From Puniceicoccales bacterium (GTDB taxonomy: Bacteria > Verrucomicrobiota > Verrucomicrobiia > Opitutales > UBA953), in NCBI GenBank assembly GCA_031273045.1, contig JAISSQ010000244.1, positions 1 through 44,055 on the forward strand: a DNA stretch of 44,055 nucleotides. The letters are read 5' to 3'. Below, piece after piece: positions 1 to 8,946 of this stretch. The first letter of the stretch is position 1; each line of letters opens with the position of its first letter. Under the pieces are notes generated by a model. It saw only the letters and a list, made by a program, of their open reading frames with translations. It did no database searches and was not told the origin of the DNA. The position numbers were made by a program, and so were the translations under genes.

Positions 1-2
1 AG

Positions 3-248
3 GACGGCATCACCGGTTGGGAACGCCACGCGAAGAACCCGATTATCACGAACGGCGCAAAGGGCGAATGGGACTTCTCCGCCGTCTATAAACCGTTCGC
101 GCTCTACGACGCCGACGCCCAAAAATGGCGCGTCTGGTTCAACGGTCGCAACGGCGCCCCCGAATACATCGGCATGGCAACCAAAGACGGTCCCGACTTG
201 GGCTTCGTGCCGGCAGCGGCGACGGCAGCGACGGCGGCGACGAAGTAA
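3..248 (+). CDS. C-terminal fragment of a glycosidase-like protein (GH130/GH43-like beta-propeller), truncated by window edge
   Basis: Open frame from base 3 to TAA at 246-248: DGITGWERHAKNPIITNGAKGEWDFSAVYKPFALYDADAQKWRVWFNGRNGAPEYIGMATKDG...; resembles repeats of GH43/GH130-type glycosidases. Confidence 0.55.
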   Translation, partial: DGITGWERHAKNPIITNGAKGEWDFSAVYKPFALYDADAQKWRVWFNGRNGAPEYIGMATKDGPDLGFVPAAATAATAATK

Positions 249-331
249 GATTTCCCACGGAACACACGAAATACACGGAAAGAGAAATTTTTCTTTCCGC
301 CGGTTTTCCGGCGCGTTCCCTCGACGGTCGC

Positions 332-1471
332 ATGCCTGTCCCTTCCTCTCCCCAGCCGCGCCGTCCCGTCGCGCCGCAGCGTCCCCAGCCCCAGCGTCCG
401 GGCGTCCCCCAGCAGATGACCCCGCAGCAGTTGGCGGCGCAGCAACAGGCGCAGGCGGCGGCTTATTACGCCCAGCAGCAACAGGCGGCCTACTATGCCC
501 AGCAACAGCAACAGGCCTATGCCGGCCAATACGCGCAACAACAGCAAGCGGCGGGGCAACCGGAGGTCGCCGGTGCCGGCGACCAGACCGACCCGAACGC
601 CGCCGCCGCTGCCGCCGCGCAGCAGCAACAGGCCGCTTACGAGGCGGCGCAGCAGCAATACGCGGCGCAACAAGCCGCCTACGCCGAGCAATACGCCCAG
701 CAGCAAGCCGCAGCCCAACAGCAAGCCGCAGCCCAACAGCAATACGCCGCCCAGCAGCAAGCGGCGGCACAGCAAGCGGCGGCGCAACAGGCGGCGCAGC
801 AGCAATACGCCCAGCAGCAGGCCGCTTATGCGGCGCAACAACAAGCCGCCTACGCGCAGCAGCAACAGCAGCAATCTTACGGCGGCGGTTACGGGTATCC
901 GCAATCGGCACCTTCGGGACCGGTCGGCTACGGCTCGTCGCCGGTCGGTTATTCCTCGGTTCCGGGACCGATTGGCTACGGTGCCTCCGCGCCGGTGGCG
1001 GCGCCCATGAGCCAAATCGAGTTGCTCAAGGCGCAGAAGCGCAAGCGGCGCGCCATCACGCTGGGCGTCACCGGCGGCGTCGTTCTCATCGCGCTCATCG
1101 CGCTGTTTATTGCCATCGCGATGACCGGCGGCATCGGCACTTCGGGCGAGAGCGTCGCCATCAAATACATGGACAAGAAGGATCCGAAGGGCAGCGGTTA
1201 CGTGGCGCGCAAAGCCGCCGGCACCGGCATTTTCTTCACCGACTACGTGTTCATCACGCGCGCTGCGGAGAAGAAGGCACTCGCGGAATACCGGCAGTTG
1301 GTCATCAGTCGCATGTTCCTGTTCGGTTGGTCGGTGAAGCAGGACGCCGCGTTGAGCGGCTACACCTCGGAGAACGACCTGCGCAACCATGCGGAGGAGA
1401 AAAAGTGGACACTCGGTCCGTGGATGAACGCCGACGGCGAAGTGGTCACATTCTCGGAGAAGGGGAAATGA
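332..1471 (+). CDS. Q/A/Y-rich low-complexity protein with a transmembrane helix and a C-terminal globular domain
   Basis: Internal ATG at 332 of ORF 125..1471; N-terminal PQRPQ/AAQQQ/YAAQQQ region, TM AITLGVTGGVVLIALIALFIAIAM, then a charged domain; stop overlaps murI start (ATGA). Confidence 0.75.
   Translation: MPVPSSPQPRRPVAPQRPQPQRPGVPQQMTPQQLAAQQQAQAAAYYAQQQQAAYYAQQQQQAYAGQYAQQQQAAGQPEVAGAGDQTDPNAAAAAAAQQQQAAYEAAQQQYAAQQAAYAEQYAQQQAAAQQQAAAQQQYAAQQQAAAQQAAAQQAAQQQYAQQQAAYAAQQQAAYAQQQQQQSYGGGYGYPQSAPSGPVGYGSSPVGYSSVPGPIGYGASAPVAAPMSQIELLKAQKRKRRAITLGVTGGVVLIALIALFIAIAMTGGIGTSGESVAIKYMDKKDPKGSGYVARKAAGTGIFFTDYVFITRAAEKKALAEYRQLVISRMFLFGWSVKQDAALSGYTSENDLRNHAEEKKWTLGPWMNADGEVVTFSEKGK
704..739 (+). 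repeat. 18-bp perfect tandem repeat (CAAGCCGCAGCCCAACAG)x2 within CAG/CAA/GCC-rich coding tract
   Basis: Read directly; lies in the Q/A-rich region at about 420-890. Confidence 0.85.
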
Positions 1472-2358
1472 TGGCGGAGCGCGCCGCCGGTGACGCGCCA
1501 ACCGCGTCCGCCGCCGCTGCCGGTGACGCGCGCCGGTTGCGCGTCGGCGTGCTGGACTCCGGCGTCGGCGGCCTGTCCGTGTTGCGCGAAATCATCGCGC
1601 TGCTGCCGGCGGTGGAGACGCTTTACGCTGGCGACACGGCGCGCTGTCCCTACGGCGGGCGACCGGCGTCGGAGGTGGCGGCGTTCTGCGGGGAACTCAC
1701 GCGCGGGCTGCTCGCGAGCGGCTGCGACCTCGTGGTCGTCGCGTGCAACACCGCCACGGCACTCGCCGTTGACGCCCTGCGCGCGGCGCATCCGGCGGTT
1801 CCCATCGTGGGCATGGAGCCGGCAATCAAGCCGGCGGCGCTCCATTCGCGGACGGGTGTCGTGGGCGTGCTCGCCACCGCCGGCACGCTGCGGGGCGGAC
1901 GCTTCCGGCGGACGAAGGAGCGGTTCGCGGGCGCGACGCGCGTCATCGAGGTTGTCGGCGCGGGCTTGGTGGAACTCGTCGAGCGCGGCGCGGCGGACAC
2001 GCCGGAGGCGGACGCGCTGCTACGTCCGTTGCTGGCACCGGTGCTCGAAGCCGGCGCGGACAAACTTGTTCTGGGCTGCACGCATTTCCCGTTCTTGCGC
2101 GAAGCGATTCGGCGCGTTGCCGGTGACGCGCTGGAACTCGTGGACTCCGGCGCGGCGGTGGCGCGGCGCGTCCGCGATTTGTTGCCGGCGACGCCCGCCT
2201 CGTCCGCCACCGGCAGCATCACCGGCAGTGCCACCGGCAACGCTCCGCCGGCGCGCCTGTTTTTCGCCACCGGCGACGGCGGAACGCTATCGCGCCTTGC
2301 CTCGCGCTTGCTGACTGGCGCGCCGGTTCAACTCCTGCCCGCCTTGCCCGCCTTGTAA
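1468..2358 (+). CDS. murI: Glutamate racemase
   Basis: Motifs GVLDSGVGGLSVLREI, VVACNTATALAVDALR, LVLGCTHFPFL; ATG at 1468 overlaps preceding stop. Confidence 0.93.
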   Translation: MMAERAAGDAPTASAAAAGDARRLRVGVLDSGVGGLSVLREIIALLPAVETLYAGDTARCPYGGRPASEVAAFCGELTRGLLASGCDLVVVACNTATALAVDALRAAHPAVPIVGMEPAIKPAALHSRTGVVGVLATAGTLRGGRFRRTKERFAGATRVIEVVGAGLVELVERGAADTPEADALLRPLLAPVLEAGADKLVLGCTHFPFLREAIRRVAGDALELVDSGAAVARRVRDLLPATPASSATGSITGSATGNAPPARLFFATGDGGTLSRLASRLLTGAPVQLLPALPAL

Positions 2359-3848
2359 CCGGCGAGCGCGTAGTAGAGCACGTAGCAGTAGCACGGCAGC
2401 ATGCAAATGAGGAACGCGAGTTGGAAGTTGATGTGGAACCAATCTTGCGAGCGGGCGTAGAACTGCGGGATGAGTGCGCCGCCGGCGATTGCCATAATCA
2501 GGAACGCGGAGCCGAGGTTCGTGAACTTGCCGAGACCGGCGATTGCCAGCGGGAAAATCGCCGGCCACATCACGGAGTTCGCCAAGCCGAGCAGCGCAAC
2601 AAAGAGCACCGACACCGGCAGCCACCCGAAGAGCGTGAGCGTCGAGCCGCCGGTGAGATAGGCGCCGGCGGTGAACAACGCGCCGAGCACAGCGCACACG
2701 GCGAGGGCGCGTTCCTGTTTGATGAAGCGCGGAATCGCGATGATGCCGCCGATGTAGCCGACGACCATTGCGCCGAGCGTGAACGATGTCAGGAAGCCCG
2801 CCTTCGCCGTCGGCACGTGCATTGCCTTGCCGTAAAGACCGATGGCGTCGCCAGCCATCACTTCGGCGCCGAGATACAGGAACAGGCACAACACGCCGAG
2901 CCACAGGTGCGGATAACTGAAAATGCTTTTGCGCGAACCACCGGCGGCGGCACCGGCGGCGGCGGCGGAGTCGTCGGCGTTGCTCTTTTCAACGTCAATC
3001 TCCGGCAGCGGCGAAAACAGGACGCCGATGGCGAGCAGCGCGAGAATTATCGCGAGGACGGTGTAGGGCTTGATGACGTTCTGCGCCAGCGCGTCGAGCA
3101 ACGCGGCGCGTTTGGCTTCGACCTCGGCGAGTGTCGCCTTCGCGGTGGCAAGTGCCTCGACTGCGGCGCCGGCGGCGTCAACAGCGGCGTTTGCCTTGGC
3201 GGTGCCGGTGGCGATGGTCTTGTTCAACTCAACAATTTTTTCGCCGAGCGCGACGACCTGCGGCTCGATGTCCTTCGCACCGCCGAGCAACAACACCGTG
3301 AACAACGCCGCGCCGATGACGCCGGCGGTCTTGTTGCAAATGCCCATTATGCTGATGCGCTTCGCCGCGCTTTCGAGCGGGCCGATGATTGAAATGTAAG
3401 GGTTCGACGCCGTTTGCAGAAACGCGAGGCCGGTGCCGATGATGAACAGCGCGGTCAGGAACAGCCCGAACGAGCGCCCATACGCGGCGGGAATGCACAG
3501 CGCGGCGCCGGCAGCCATCGCCGCCAACCCGATTGCCATTCCGCGCTTGTAGCCGGTGCGCGCCAGAATCGCCGCCGCCGGCAGCGCGAGCACGAAATAC
3601 GCCATATAGAACGCGAACGTCACGAAGAGCGCCTGCGCGTCCGTCTGCAAATCGCAGGCGAGTTTGAGGAACGGAATGAGCGCGCCGTTGAGCCACGTCA
3701 CGAACCCAAAAATGAAAAACAGCGCACCGATGATGGAGATGCTGATGAGGTATTGGGTGCCGGTCTGGTGGGCGGAGTTCGCGGAGGTCGCGGCACCGGC
3801 GGTGGCGGCGTTGCCGGCGTTGCCGGTAGCGGAGGCGGGTTGGGACAT
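2328..3848 (-). CDS. FHS-family sugar MFS permease (FucP/GluP-like)
   Basis: QYLISISIIGALFFIFGFVTWLNGALIPFLK, multiple TM helices, LAFLQTASNPYISIIGP; long TM4-5 loop. Confidence 0.88.
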   Translation of the reverse strand: MSQPASATGNAGNAATAGAATSANSAHQTGTQYLISISIIGALFFIFGFVTWLNGALIPFLKLACDLQTDAQALFVTFAFYMAYFVLALPAAAILARTGYKRGMAIGLAAMAAGAALCIPAAYGRSFGLFLTALFIIGTGLAFLQTASNPYISIIGPLESAAKRISIMGICNKTAGVIGAALFTVLLLGGAKDIEPQVVALGEKIVELNKTIATGTAKANAAVDAAGAAVEALATAKATLAEVEAKRAALLDALAQNVIKPYTVLAIILALLAIGVLFSPLPEIDVEKSNADDSAAAAGAAAGGSRKSIFSYPHLWLGVLCLFLYLGAEVMAGDAIGLYGKAMHVPTAKAGFLTSFTLGAMVVGYIGGIIAIPRFIKQERALAVCAVLGALFTAGAYLTGGSTLTLFGWLPVSVLFVALLGLANSVMWPAIFPLAIAGLGKFTNLGSAFLIMAIAGGALIPQFYARSQDWFHINFQLAFLICMLPCYCYVLYYALAGYKAGKAGRS

Positions 3849-3931
3849 GTTGGGACAAGAAAGCGCCGCCGGCGCAAAGTTCCGCCTTTCGCATTTTCGC
3901 GGGAACGGTTCGCGCTAACATGCGCCGCCGC

Positions 3932-4810
3932 ATGAAAGTTATCCGCGCCAAAAGCGCCGGCTTCTGCTGGGGAGTCGAACGCGCAATAGACATCGCCAAG
4001 GAATTCGCGACCAAGGGGCGGCGTCCGGTTTTCACCGACGGTCCGCTTATCCACAACAGCCAGATGATGGAAAAATTGGAGTCCGAGGGGATTCGGGAGG
4101 TCGGCGACTATGAGAGCCGCAGCCAACTGGACTTGAACCTCGACGACTCGCAGCGCGGCAAGGCGGTCATGGTGGTGCGCGCGCACGGGGTTTCGCCGGA
4201 GCGGCGCAAATACCTCAAATCGCTCGGAATGGAGTTTCGCGACGCCACCTGCCCCGACGTGGGCACCATCGCCGGTCACATCAACACGCACGCCAGCAAG
4301 GGCTTCTCGACGGTGATTTTCGGCGACCCGAAGCACCCTGAGGTCATCGGGCTGATGGGCTACACGCGCGGGCGCGGGCACGTCATCAAGAACGAGGGCG
4401 ACATCGCCTCGCTGCCACCGTTGGGCGACAAGGTGTGCCTCGTGTCGCAGTCCACGATGTTCACGTTCGAGTTCGAGCGGCTCGCGGAGTGCCTCAAGCG
4501 GGTCTATCCCGGCGTGCTCGTGTTCAACACGATTTGCGGCGCGACGCGCGAGCGGCAGGGCGATGTGCGCGTGCTCGCCGAACAGGGCGCGGAGGCAATC
4601 GTCGTCATCGGCGGTCGCCACTCGGCGAACACGGTCAAACTCGCCGCGCTCGTCGAGAAATACGGCCTGCCGTGCTTCCACGTCGAAACCGCCGAGGAAC
4701 TCGACCTGAACCGGTTGCGCCAATACAGCGTCGTGGGCGTCACCGCCGGCGCCTCGACGCCCGGTTTCCTCATTGACGAGGCGTGCGCGAAACTCACCGC
4801 CGCGCAGTAG
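3932..4810 (+). CDS. ispH: 4-hydroxy-3-methylbut-2-enyl diphosphate reductase
   Basis: MKVIRAKSAGFCWGVERAIDIA, conserved Cys (DATCPDVG, NTICGATRERQ), VVIGGRHSANTVKLA, GVTAGASTP. Confidence 0.95.
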   Translation: MKVIRAKSAGFCWGVERAIDIAKEFATKGRRPVFTDGPLIHNSQMMEKLESEGIREVGDYESRSQLDLNLDDSQRGKAVMVVRAHGVSPERRKYLKSLGMEFRDATCPDVGTIAGHINTHASKGFSTVIFGDPKHPEVIGLMGYTRGRGHVIKNEGDIASLPPLGDKVCLVSQSTMFTFEFERLAECLKRVYPGVLVFNTICGATRERQGDVRVLAEQGAEAIVVIGGRHSANTVKLAALVEKYGLPCFHVETAEELDLNRLRQYSVVGVTAGASTPGFLIDEACAKLTAAQ

Positions 4811-4928
4811 CGGCGGCAGTGACGGCGTCGTCACCGGCGACGCGCCGCCGGCGTCACCGGTGGTTGCGAAACTTTTTCCGCATGCCGTCTTGCCGCAACG
4901 CGGCGGCGCGGGTTCCCTCGGCGGCGTC

Positions 4929-5351
4929 ATGATTTCCGCCACTGTGCCCATTCGAGTCCGCTACGCGGAGACCGACGGCATGTCCGTCGCCTATCACGCG
5001 AATTACCTGACATGGTTTGAGGTCGCGCGCACGCAGTTGCTGGAGGACATCGGCGTCACCTACCGGAGTTTGGAGGAGGCGGGCTTCCTGCTGCCGGTGG
5101 TGGAGGCGAACCTGCGCTACCTCGCGCCGAGCCGCTACGACGACCGCCTCGAAGTGCTCGCCAAGGTCGTCGAGCCGCCCCGCGCGCGCATCCGAATCGA
5201 ATACGAAGTGCGGCGCGACGGACGCCTCCTGACCACCGGCTACACCGTGCACGCCTTCATGAGCCGCGAGGGGTTGCCGCTCAAGCCGCCCCAAATCGTT
5301 CAGGACGCCTTCGCGAAGGCGTTCGCGGAAGCGGCGAAGCAGGAGGGCTAA
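4929..5351 (+). CDS. Acyl-CoA thioesterase, YbgC/4-hydroxybenzoyl-CoA thioesterase hot-dog family
   Basis: VRYAETDGMSVAYHANYLTWFEVARTQLLEDIG motif; start chosen at MISATVPIRVRY. Confidence 0.88.
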   Translation: MISATVPIRVRYAETDGMSVAYHANYLTWFEVARTQLLEDIGVTYRSLEEAGFLLPVVEANLRYLAPSRYDDRLEVLAKVVEPPRARIRIEYEVRRDGRLLTTGYTVHAFMSREGLPLKPPQIVQDAFAKAFAEAAKQEG

Positions 5352-7042
5352 CCCCGCTTCTTTCCCGCCCCCTTGCCGACGGGGAGCGTGAGCCGGAAGG
5401 CGCAGCCGGAGACGTCGGCGAGATGAACGAGTTCGCCGCCGAGTTGGCGCGCGAGTTGGCGCGAGATGGCGAGACCGAGCCCGACCCCCGGCTTGCGCCC
5501 CGCCGCCGCCTCGGCGGAGCGGTGGAAGGGATTGAAAATCTTGCGGCGCGAGGCGCGCGGAATGCCGGGACCGTCATCGCGGAAATCGAACACCGCCAGC
5601 CCGTCGCGGACGTTGATTTCGAGTTCGGCGCGCCGCCCCTCGCCGGCGTATTTGGCGGCGTTGTCGGCGAGGTTGAAGAGGATTTGCTCGACGGCGGTGA
5701 TGTCGGTGCGCAACCGCGCGTCACCGGCGCCGGCGGCGGTGCTCTCGGCGAACGTCATGCCCGCGCCCTCCAAACGGGCGCGCAGACGGGGCGCGACGCG
5801 CTCCGCGATTTCGGAGAGTGCGAGCACGTCGTCGCGCCGCATCTTCTTGCCGCGTTCGAGGCGCGCGAAGCCGAGGACGTTTTCGACGAGGTGCGTCAGG
5901 CGCGTCGCCTCATCGCGCAGCGTGGCGATGTATTTCTTCGCGCCCTCCGGCGGCACCATGCCCTCGGCGAGCATTTCGGTGTAGAGTTGGAACGTGGTCA
6001 GGGGCGTGCGCAGTTCGTGCGTGACGGCGGAGACGAACGCGGCGCGCCGCTCGCTTAACGCGAGGATGGCGAAGAAGACGGAGGCACCGCCGGTGAGCGC
6101 GAGGATGGCGAAGAACCAGCACACGACGAGCACGAGGCGCGCCGAGGTGACAAGGGGCGTGGTGTCGGGCGGACGCGCGCCGGCGCAAAGCGTGAGCGGC
6201 ATCGGGAAGAGCGAGCGCGCCGCGCTATCCGCCGCGCCGGCACCGGCGGCACCACCGGCGGTGCCACCGCCCGCGCCGGCGGAGGAGGATTTGCGGATGT
6301 CGGCGGCGGGAAGTTCGCCGGTGACGCCTTCGAGGAGTGCCTCGCGCAACGCCGGCCAGTCCACCCACACGCCCTGAATGCAGTCGCCCTGCGGCGTGTC
6401 CGCGGCGCGCAGCAGAAAGAGGTCGTTTCCAATCCAGACCGGCAGCAGGGCGGAGACGCCGCCGAAGCGCCGCCGCTCGGAGGAACCGGCGCGCCCGCCA
6501 CCGGTGGCGGCCCCGCCGAGCGCGCCGCCGGGAATCTTGCCCAGCCCGCGCATGTGCGCGCTGACGGCGTGGAAGAACGCCGCGTGAAACTCGCCGGCGT
6601 TCGGGAAACGCGCGCGCAGTTCGGCGAGAACGCCCTCGGCGGCGACGGCGGCGGCGGTGCCGGCGAGAATGGCGGGCGTGGCGGCGACGAGGTCGGAGGA
6701 AATCTGGAAATGCAACCGCACGTAGGGCGGCGGCAGCGTCGGCAACGGCTGCGCGAAGGGCGTCTCCGGCGGCGTCTCGAAGAGCGCGTCCATGCGGCGG
6801 GTCTCGATGGCGACCCACTCGGCGAGGCGGACGGTGGTGTTGCGCGTGGCGACGTCGAGGGAGCGACCGAGGGCGCACTCGCGCAGTTCGGCGCGGCGCG
6901 CGGTTTCGATTTGGAGCAAACTCGCGCTGGTCCAGCCCAGCGCGAAGAAGACCATGACAAGGCACAAAGCAAAGACCGCCCGCGCCGAGGGGCGCGGCGC
7001 GGTCTTGATTTTCAGGGCGAGCAGTTGAAGGTGTCGGCGCAT
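5348..7042 (-). CDS. Two-component sensor histidine kinase
   Basis: N-terminal TM, extracytoplasmic region, second TM, HisKA (SAVTHELRTPLTTFQLYTEMLAEG), HATPase (NLADNAAKYAG, DFRDDGPGIP, GVGLGLAISRQLA). Confidence 0.93.
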   Translation of the reverse strand: MRRHLQLLALKIKTAPRPSARAVFALCLVMVFFALGWTSASLLQIETARRAELRECALGRSLDVATRNTTVRLAEWVAIETRRMDALFETPPETPFAQPLPTLPPPYVRLHFQISSDLVAATPAILAGTAAAVAAEGVLAELRARFPNAGEFHAAFFHAVSAHMRGLGKIPGGALGGAATGGGRAGSSERRRFGGVSALLPVWIGNDLFLLRAADTPQGDCIQGVWVDWPALREALLEGVTGELPAADIRKSSSAGAGGGTAGGAAGAGAADSAARSLFPMPLTLCAGARPPDTTPLVTSARLVLVVCWFFAILALTGGASVFFAILALSERRAAFVSAVTHELRTPLTTFQLYTEMLAEGMVPPEGAKKYIATLRDEATRLTHLVENVLGFARLERGKKMRRDDVLALSEIAERVAPRLRARLEGAGMTFAESTAAGAGDARLRTDITAVEQILFNLADNAAKYAGEGRRAELEINVRDGLAVFDFRDDGPGIPRASRRKIFNPFHRSAEAAAGRKPGVGLGLAISRQLARQLGGELVHLADVSGCAFRLTLPVGKGAGKKRG

Positions 7043-7072
7043 GGCGGAGTGGGCGGCTCGCTCGGACGCGCG

Positions 7073-7897
7073 TCAGGTATTCGGGGGCGCGGACGGAACT
7101 GCCGGCGGAACGACGGCAGTGGAAGTGACCGAAGCCGCCGACGCGCCGACGCCACTGGCGAAGGCGACGGAGGACGCGGAGGAAGTGGCGGCGGACACGG
7201 CATCGTCGGAGCCCGGACGGATGAACTGGTAGCCGCGGCTACGGACGGTCTGGATGACCTGCGCGCTCTTGTCGCGAATCTTTTCGCGCAGCCGCGCGAT
7301 GGTCATGTCAATCGTCCGCGTCTCGGTCTTCGGGTCGAGTTTCCACACGCGCAGCAGGATTTCGTCGCGGCTGACGACGCGCCCCGGGTGCGAGCCAAGG
7401 TAACGCAACAGGCCGAACTCGCGCTCGGTCAGCGGCGTGCGCGTGCCGTCATCGAAGATGAGGACGCGCTTGTTCATGTTGGCGATGCCGCCCGGAACGG
7501 GCAGGTCTTTGCAAATGACGACGCGACCCGGGCTGCGGCGCAGGACCGCCTCGATGCGGGCGAGCAGTTCCTTCGCGCTGAAAGGTTTCACAACGTAATC
7601 GTCGGCGCCGAGTTTGAGACCTTCGACGCGGTCGCCCTCGGCGCCCTTGGCGGTGAGGAGGATGACGGGAATGCCGGGGCGCTCCTCCTGAAGGCGCTCC
7701 ATGATTTCAAGGCCGCTCATGCCGGGGAGAACGATGTCAAGGAGAAGGAGGTCGAACTCGTCGTCGAGGGCGATGGCAAATCCCTCGGTTCCATTGGCGG
7801 CTTGGGTAACAGTGTAACCCGCGAAGGTGAGAGCGTCGGACACCCCGCGGCGGATGGCTTCGTCGTCTTCGACGACAAGAATCTTGTAGTTGCTCAT
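7073..7897 (-). CDS. OmpR/PhoB-family response regulator with low-complexity C-terminal tail
   Basis: MSNYKILVVEDDEAIRRGVSDAL, LLLDIVLPGMSGLEIM, winged helix LTEREFGLLRYLGSHPGRVVSRDEIL...SRGYQF; followed by S/A/V-rich tail. Confidence 0.92.
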   Translation of the reverse strand: MSNYKILVVEDDEAIRRGVSDALTFAGYTVTQAANGTEGFAIALDDEFDLLLLDIVLPGMSGLEIMERLQEERPGIPVILLTAKGAEGDRVEGLKLGADDYVVKPFSAKELLARIEAVLRRSPGRVVICKDLPVPGGIANMNKRVLIFDDGTRTPLTEREFGLLRYLGSHPGRVVSRDEILLRVWKLDPKTETRTIDMTIARLREKIRDKSAQVIQTVRSRGYQFIRPGSDDAVSAATSSASSVAFASGVGASAASVTSTAVVPPAVPSAPPNT

Positions 7898-8083
7898 TGG
7901 AGATGAAGTGCTTGGTAGTTGAATGATAGACGACACCGAACCTCGGCGTCGGCGGGGAATTAAACACCACCGGCGGGTTCTGCAAAGCCGTAGTTTTCTT
8001 AATTTTCAGAAAAAAATCGTAAGCGGTCGCATGCGTGTTTGAGTTGAATTTTTTCACGAACGGTGCACCGGCGGCGCACCGGT

Positions 8084-8124
8084 GGCGCGGGTTGAAAAAT
8101 CCGCCGGCGGCGCGGGTTGAAAAA
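8084..8124. repeat. 25-bp-period direct repeat containing GGCGCGGGTTGAAAAA twice
   Basis: 8084-8099 and 8109-8124 are identical 16-mers, interleaved with CCGGYGGC motifs, upstream of tRNA-Met. Confidence 0.85.
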
Positions 8125-8175
8125 AGTGCTTGCGCTTTTTCGCGCGGGGCTGTTTCCTGCGTCCCATCACTTGAT

Positions 8176-8252
<77 letters not shown>

Positions 8253-8264
8253 ATTTTCCGAGGG

Positions 8265-8297
8265 AGCCCGCCAGACAACGGCGGGCTTCTTTTTTGA
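8265..8297 (+). terminator. Rho-independent terminator after tRNA-Met
   Basis: AGCCCGCC-agacaac-GGCGGGCT followed by TCTTTTTT. Confidence 0.85.
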
Positions 8298-8403
8298 GCA
8301 CCACCGGTGACGCCGCCGGCACCGGTGCCGGCGCGAAAGAAAAGACAAACCCGACCGCCGGCGGCGCTCTTTCCGCAAAACACCCAAGAACTCCCAATCG
8401 AAC

Positions 8404-8946
8404 ATGAGCATCGAAAATCCAGACGACGCGCGGGCATGGCGGGAATGGTTCGCCCAGAACGGGGCGCGCTTCCTGCTGTGCGCCCGCCAATGGACGCGCT
8501 CCCACGCCGACGCCGAGGACGTCCTCCAAGACGCCTTCGCGCGCTTCTGGCGCAAGCAACGCCATCTGCCCGGCGACCCCGCCGCCCTCCTCATCACCTC
8601 AATCCGCCGCGCCGCCCTCGACCACGTCCGCCGCGAAACGCGACGCATCAACCGCGAGCAGGCCGCGCTCGTCCTCGACGGCGAGCCGGTCTCGTGGTTC
8701 GAGGCGCCCGACAGCGCCGAGGACAAACTTCTCGCCGACGCGCTCGAAAAACTGCCCGACGCCCAGCGACAGGTCGTCGCGCTCAAAATCTGGGGCGAGT
8801 TGACCTTCGACGAAATCGCCCGCCAGTTGGACTGCTCGCTCAACACCGTCGCCTCCCGCTACCGCTACGCCCTCGCCAAACTGCGCGAGACGCTCACCGC
8901 CAACTCCAACAACTTCGACAACCATGACCGCAAAGGACGCCTATAA
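8404..8946 (+). CDS. ECF-type RNA polymerase sigma factor
   Basis: SHADAEDVLQDAFARFWRK (region 2), LPDAQRQVVALKIWGELTFDEIARQLDCSLNTVASRYRYALAKLRE (region 4). Confidence 0.9.
   Translation: MSIENPDDARAWREWFAQNGARFLLCARQWTRSHADAEDVLQDAFARFWRKQRHLPGDPAALLITSIRRAALDHVRRETRRINREQAALVLDGEPVSWFEAPDSAEDKLLADALEKLPDAQRQVVALKIWGELTFDEIARQLDCSLNTVASRYRYALAKLRETLTANSNNFDNHDRKGRL

Noticed and set aside
104-1501. 465-aa minus-strand Leu/Arg-rich ORF antisense to the Q-rich gene
   Set aside because: Leu runs are simply the complement of CAG/CAA codons
2421-3392. 323-aa ORF antisense to the sugar permease
   Set aside because: E/R/G-biased mirror frame of a clear membrane transporter
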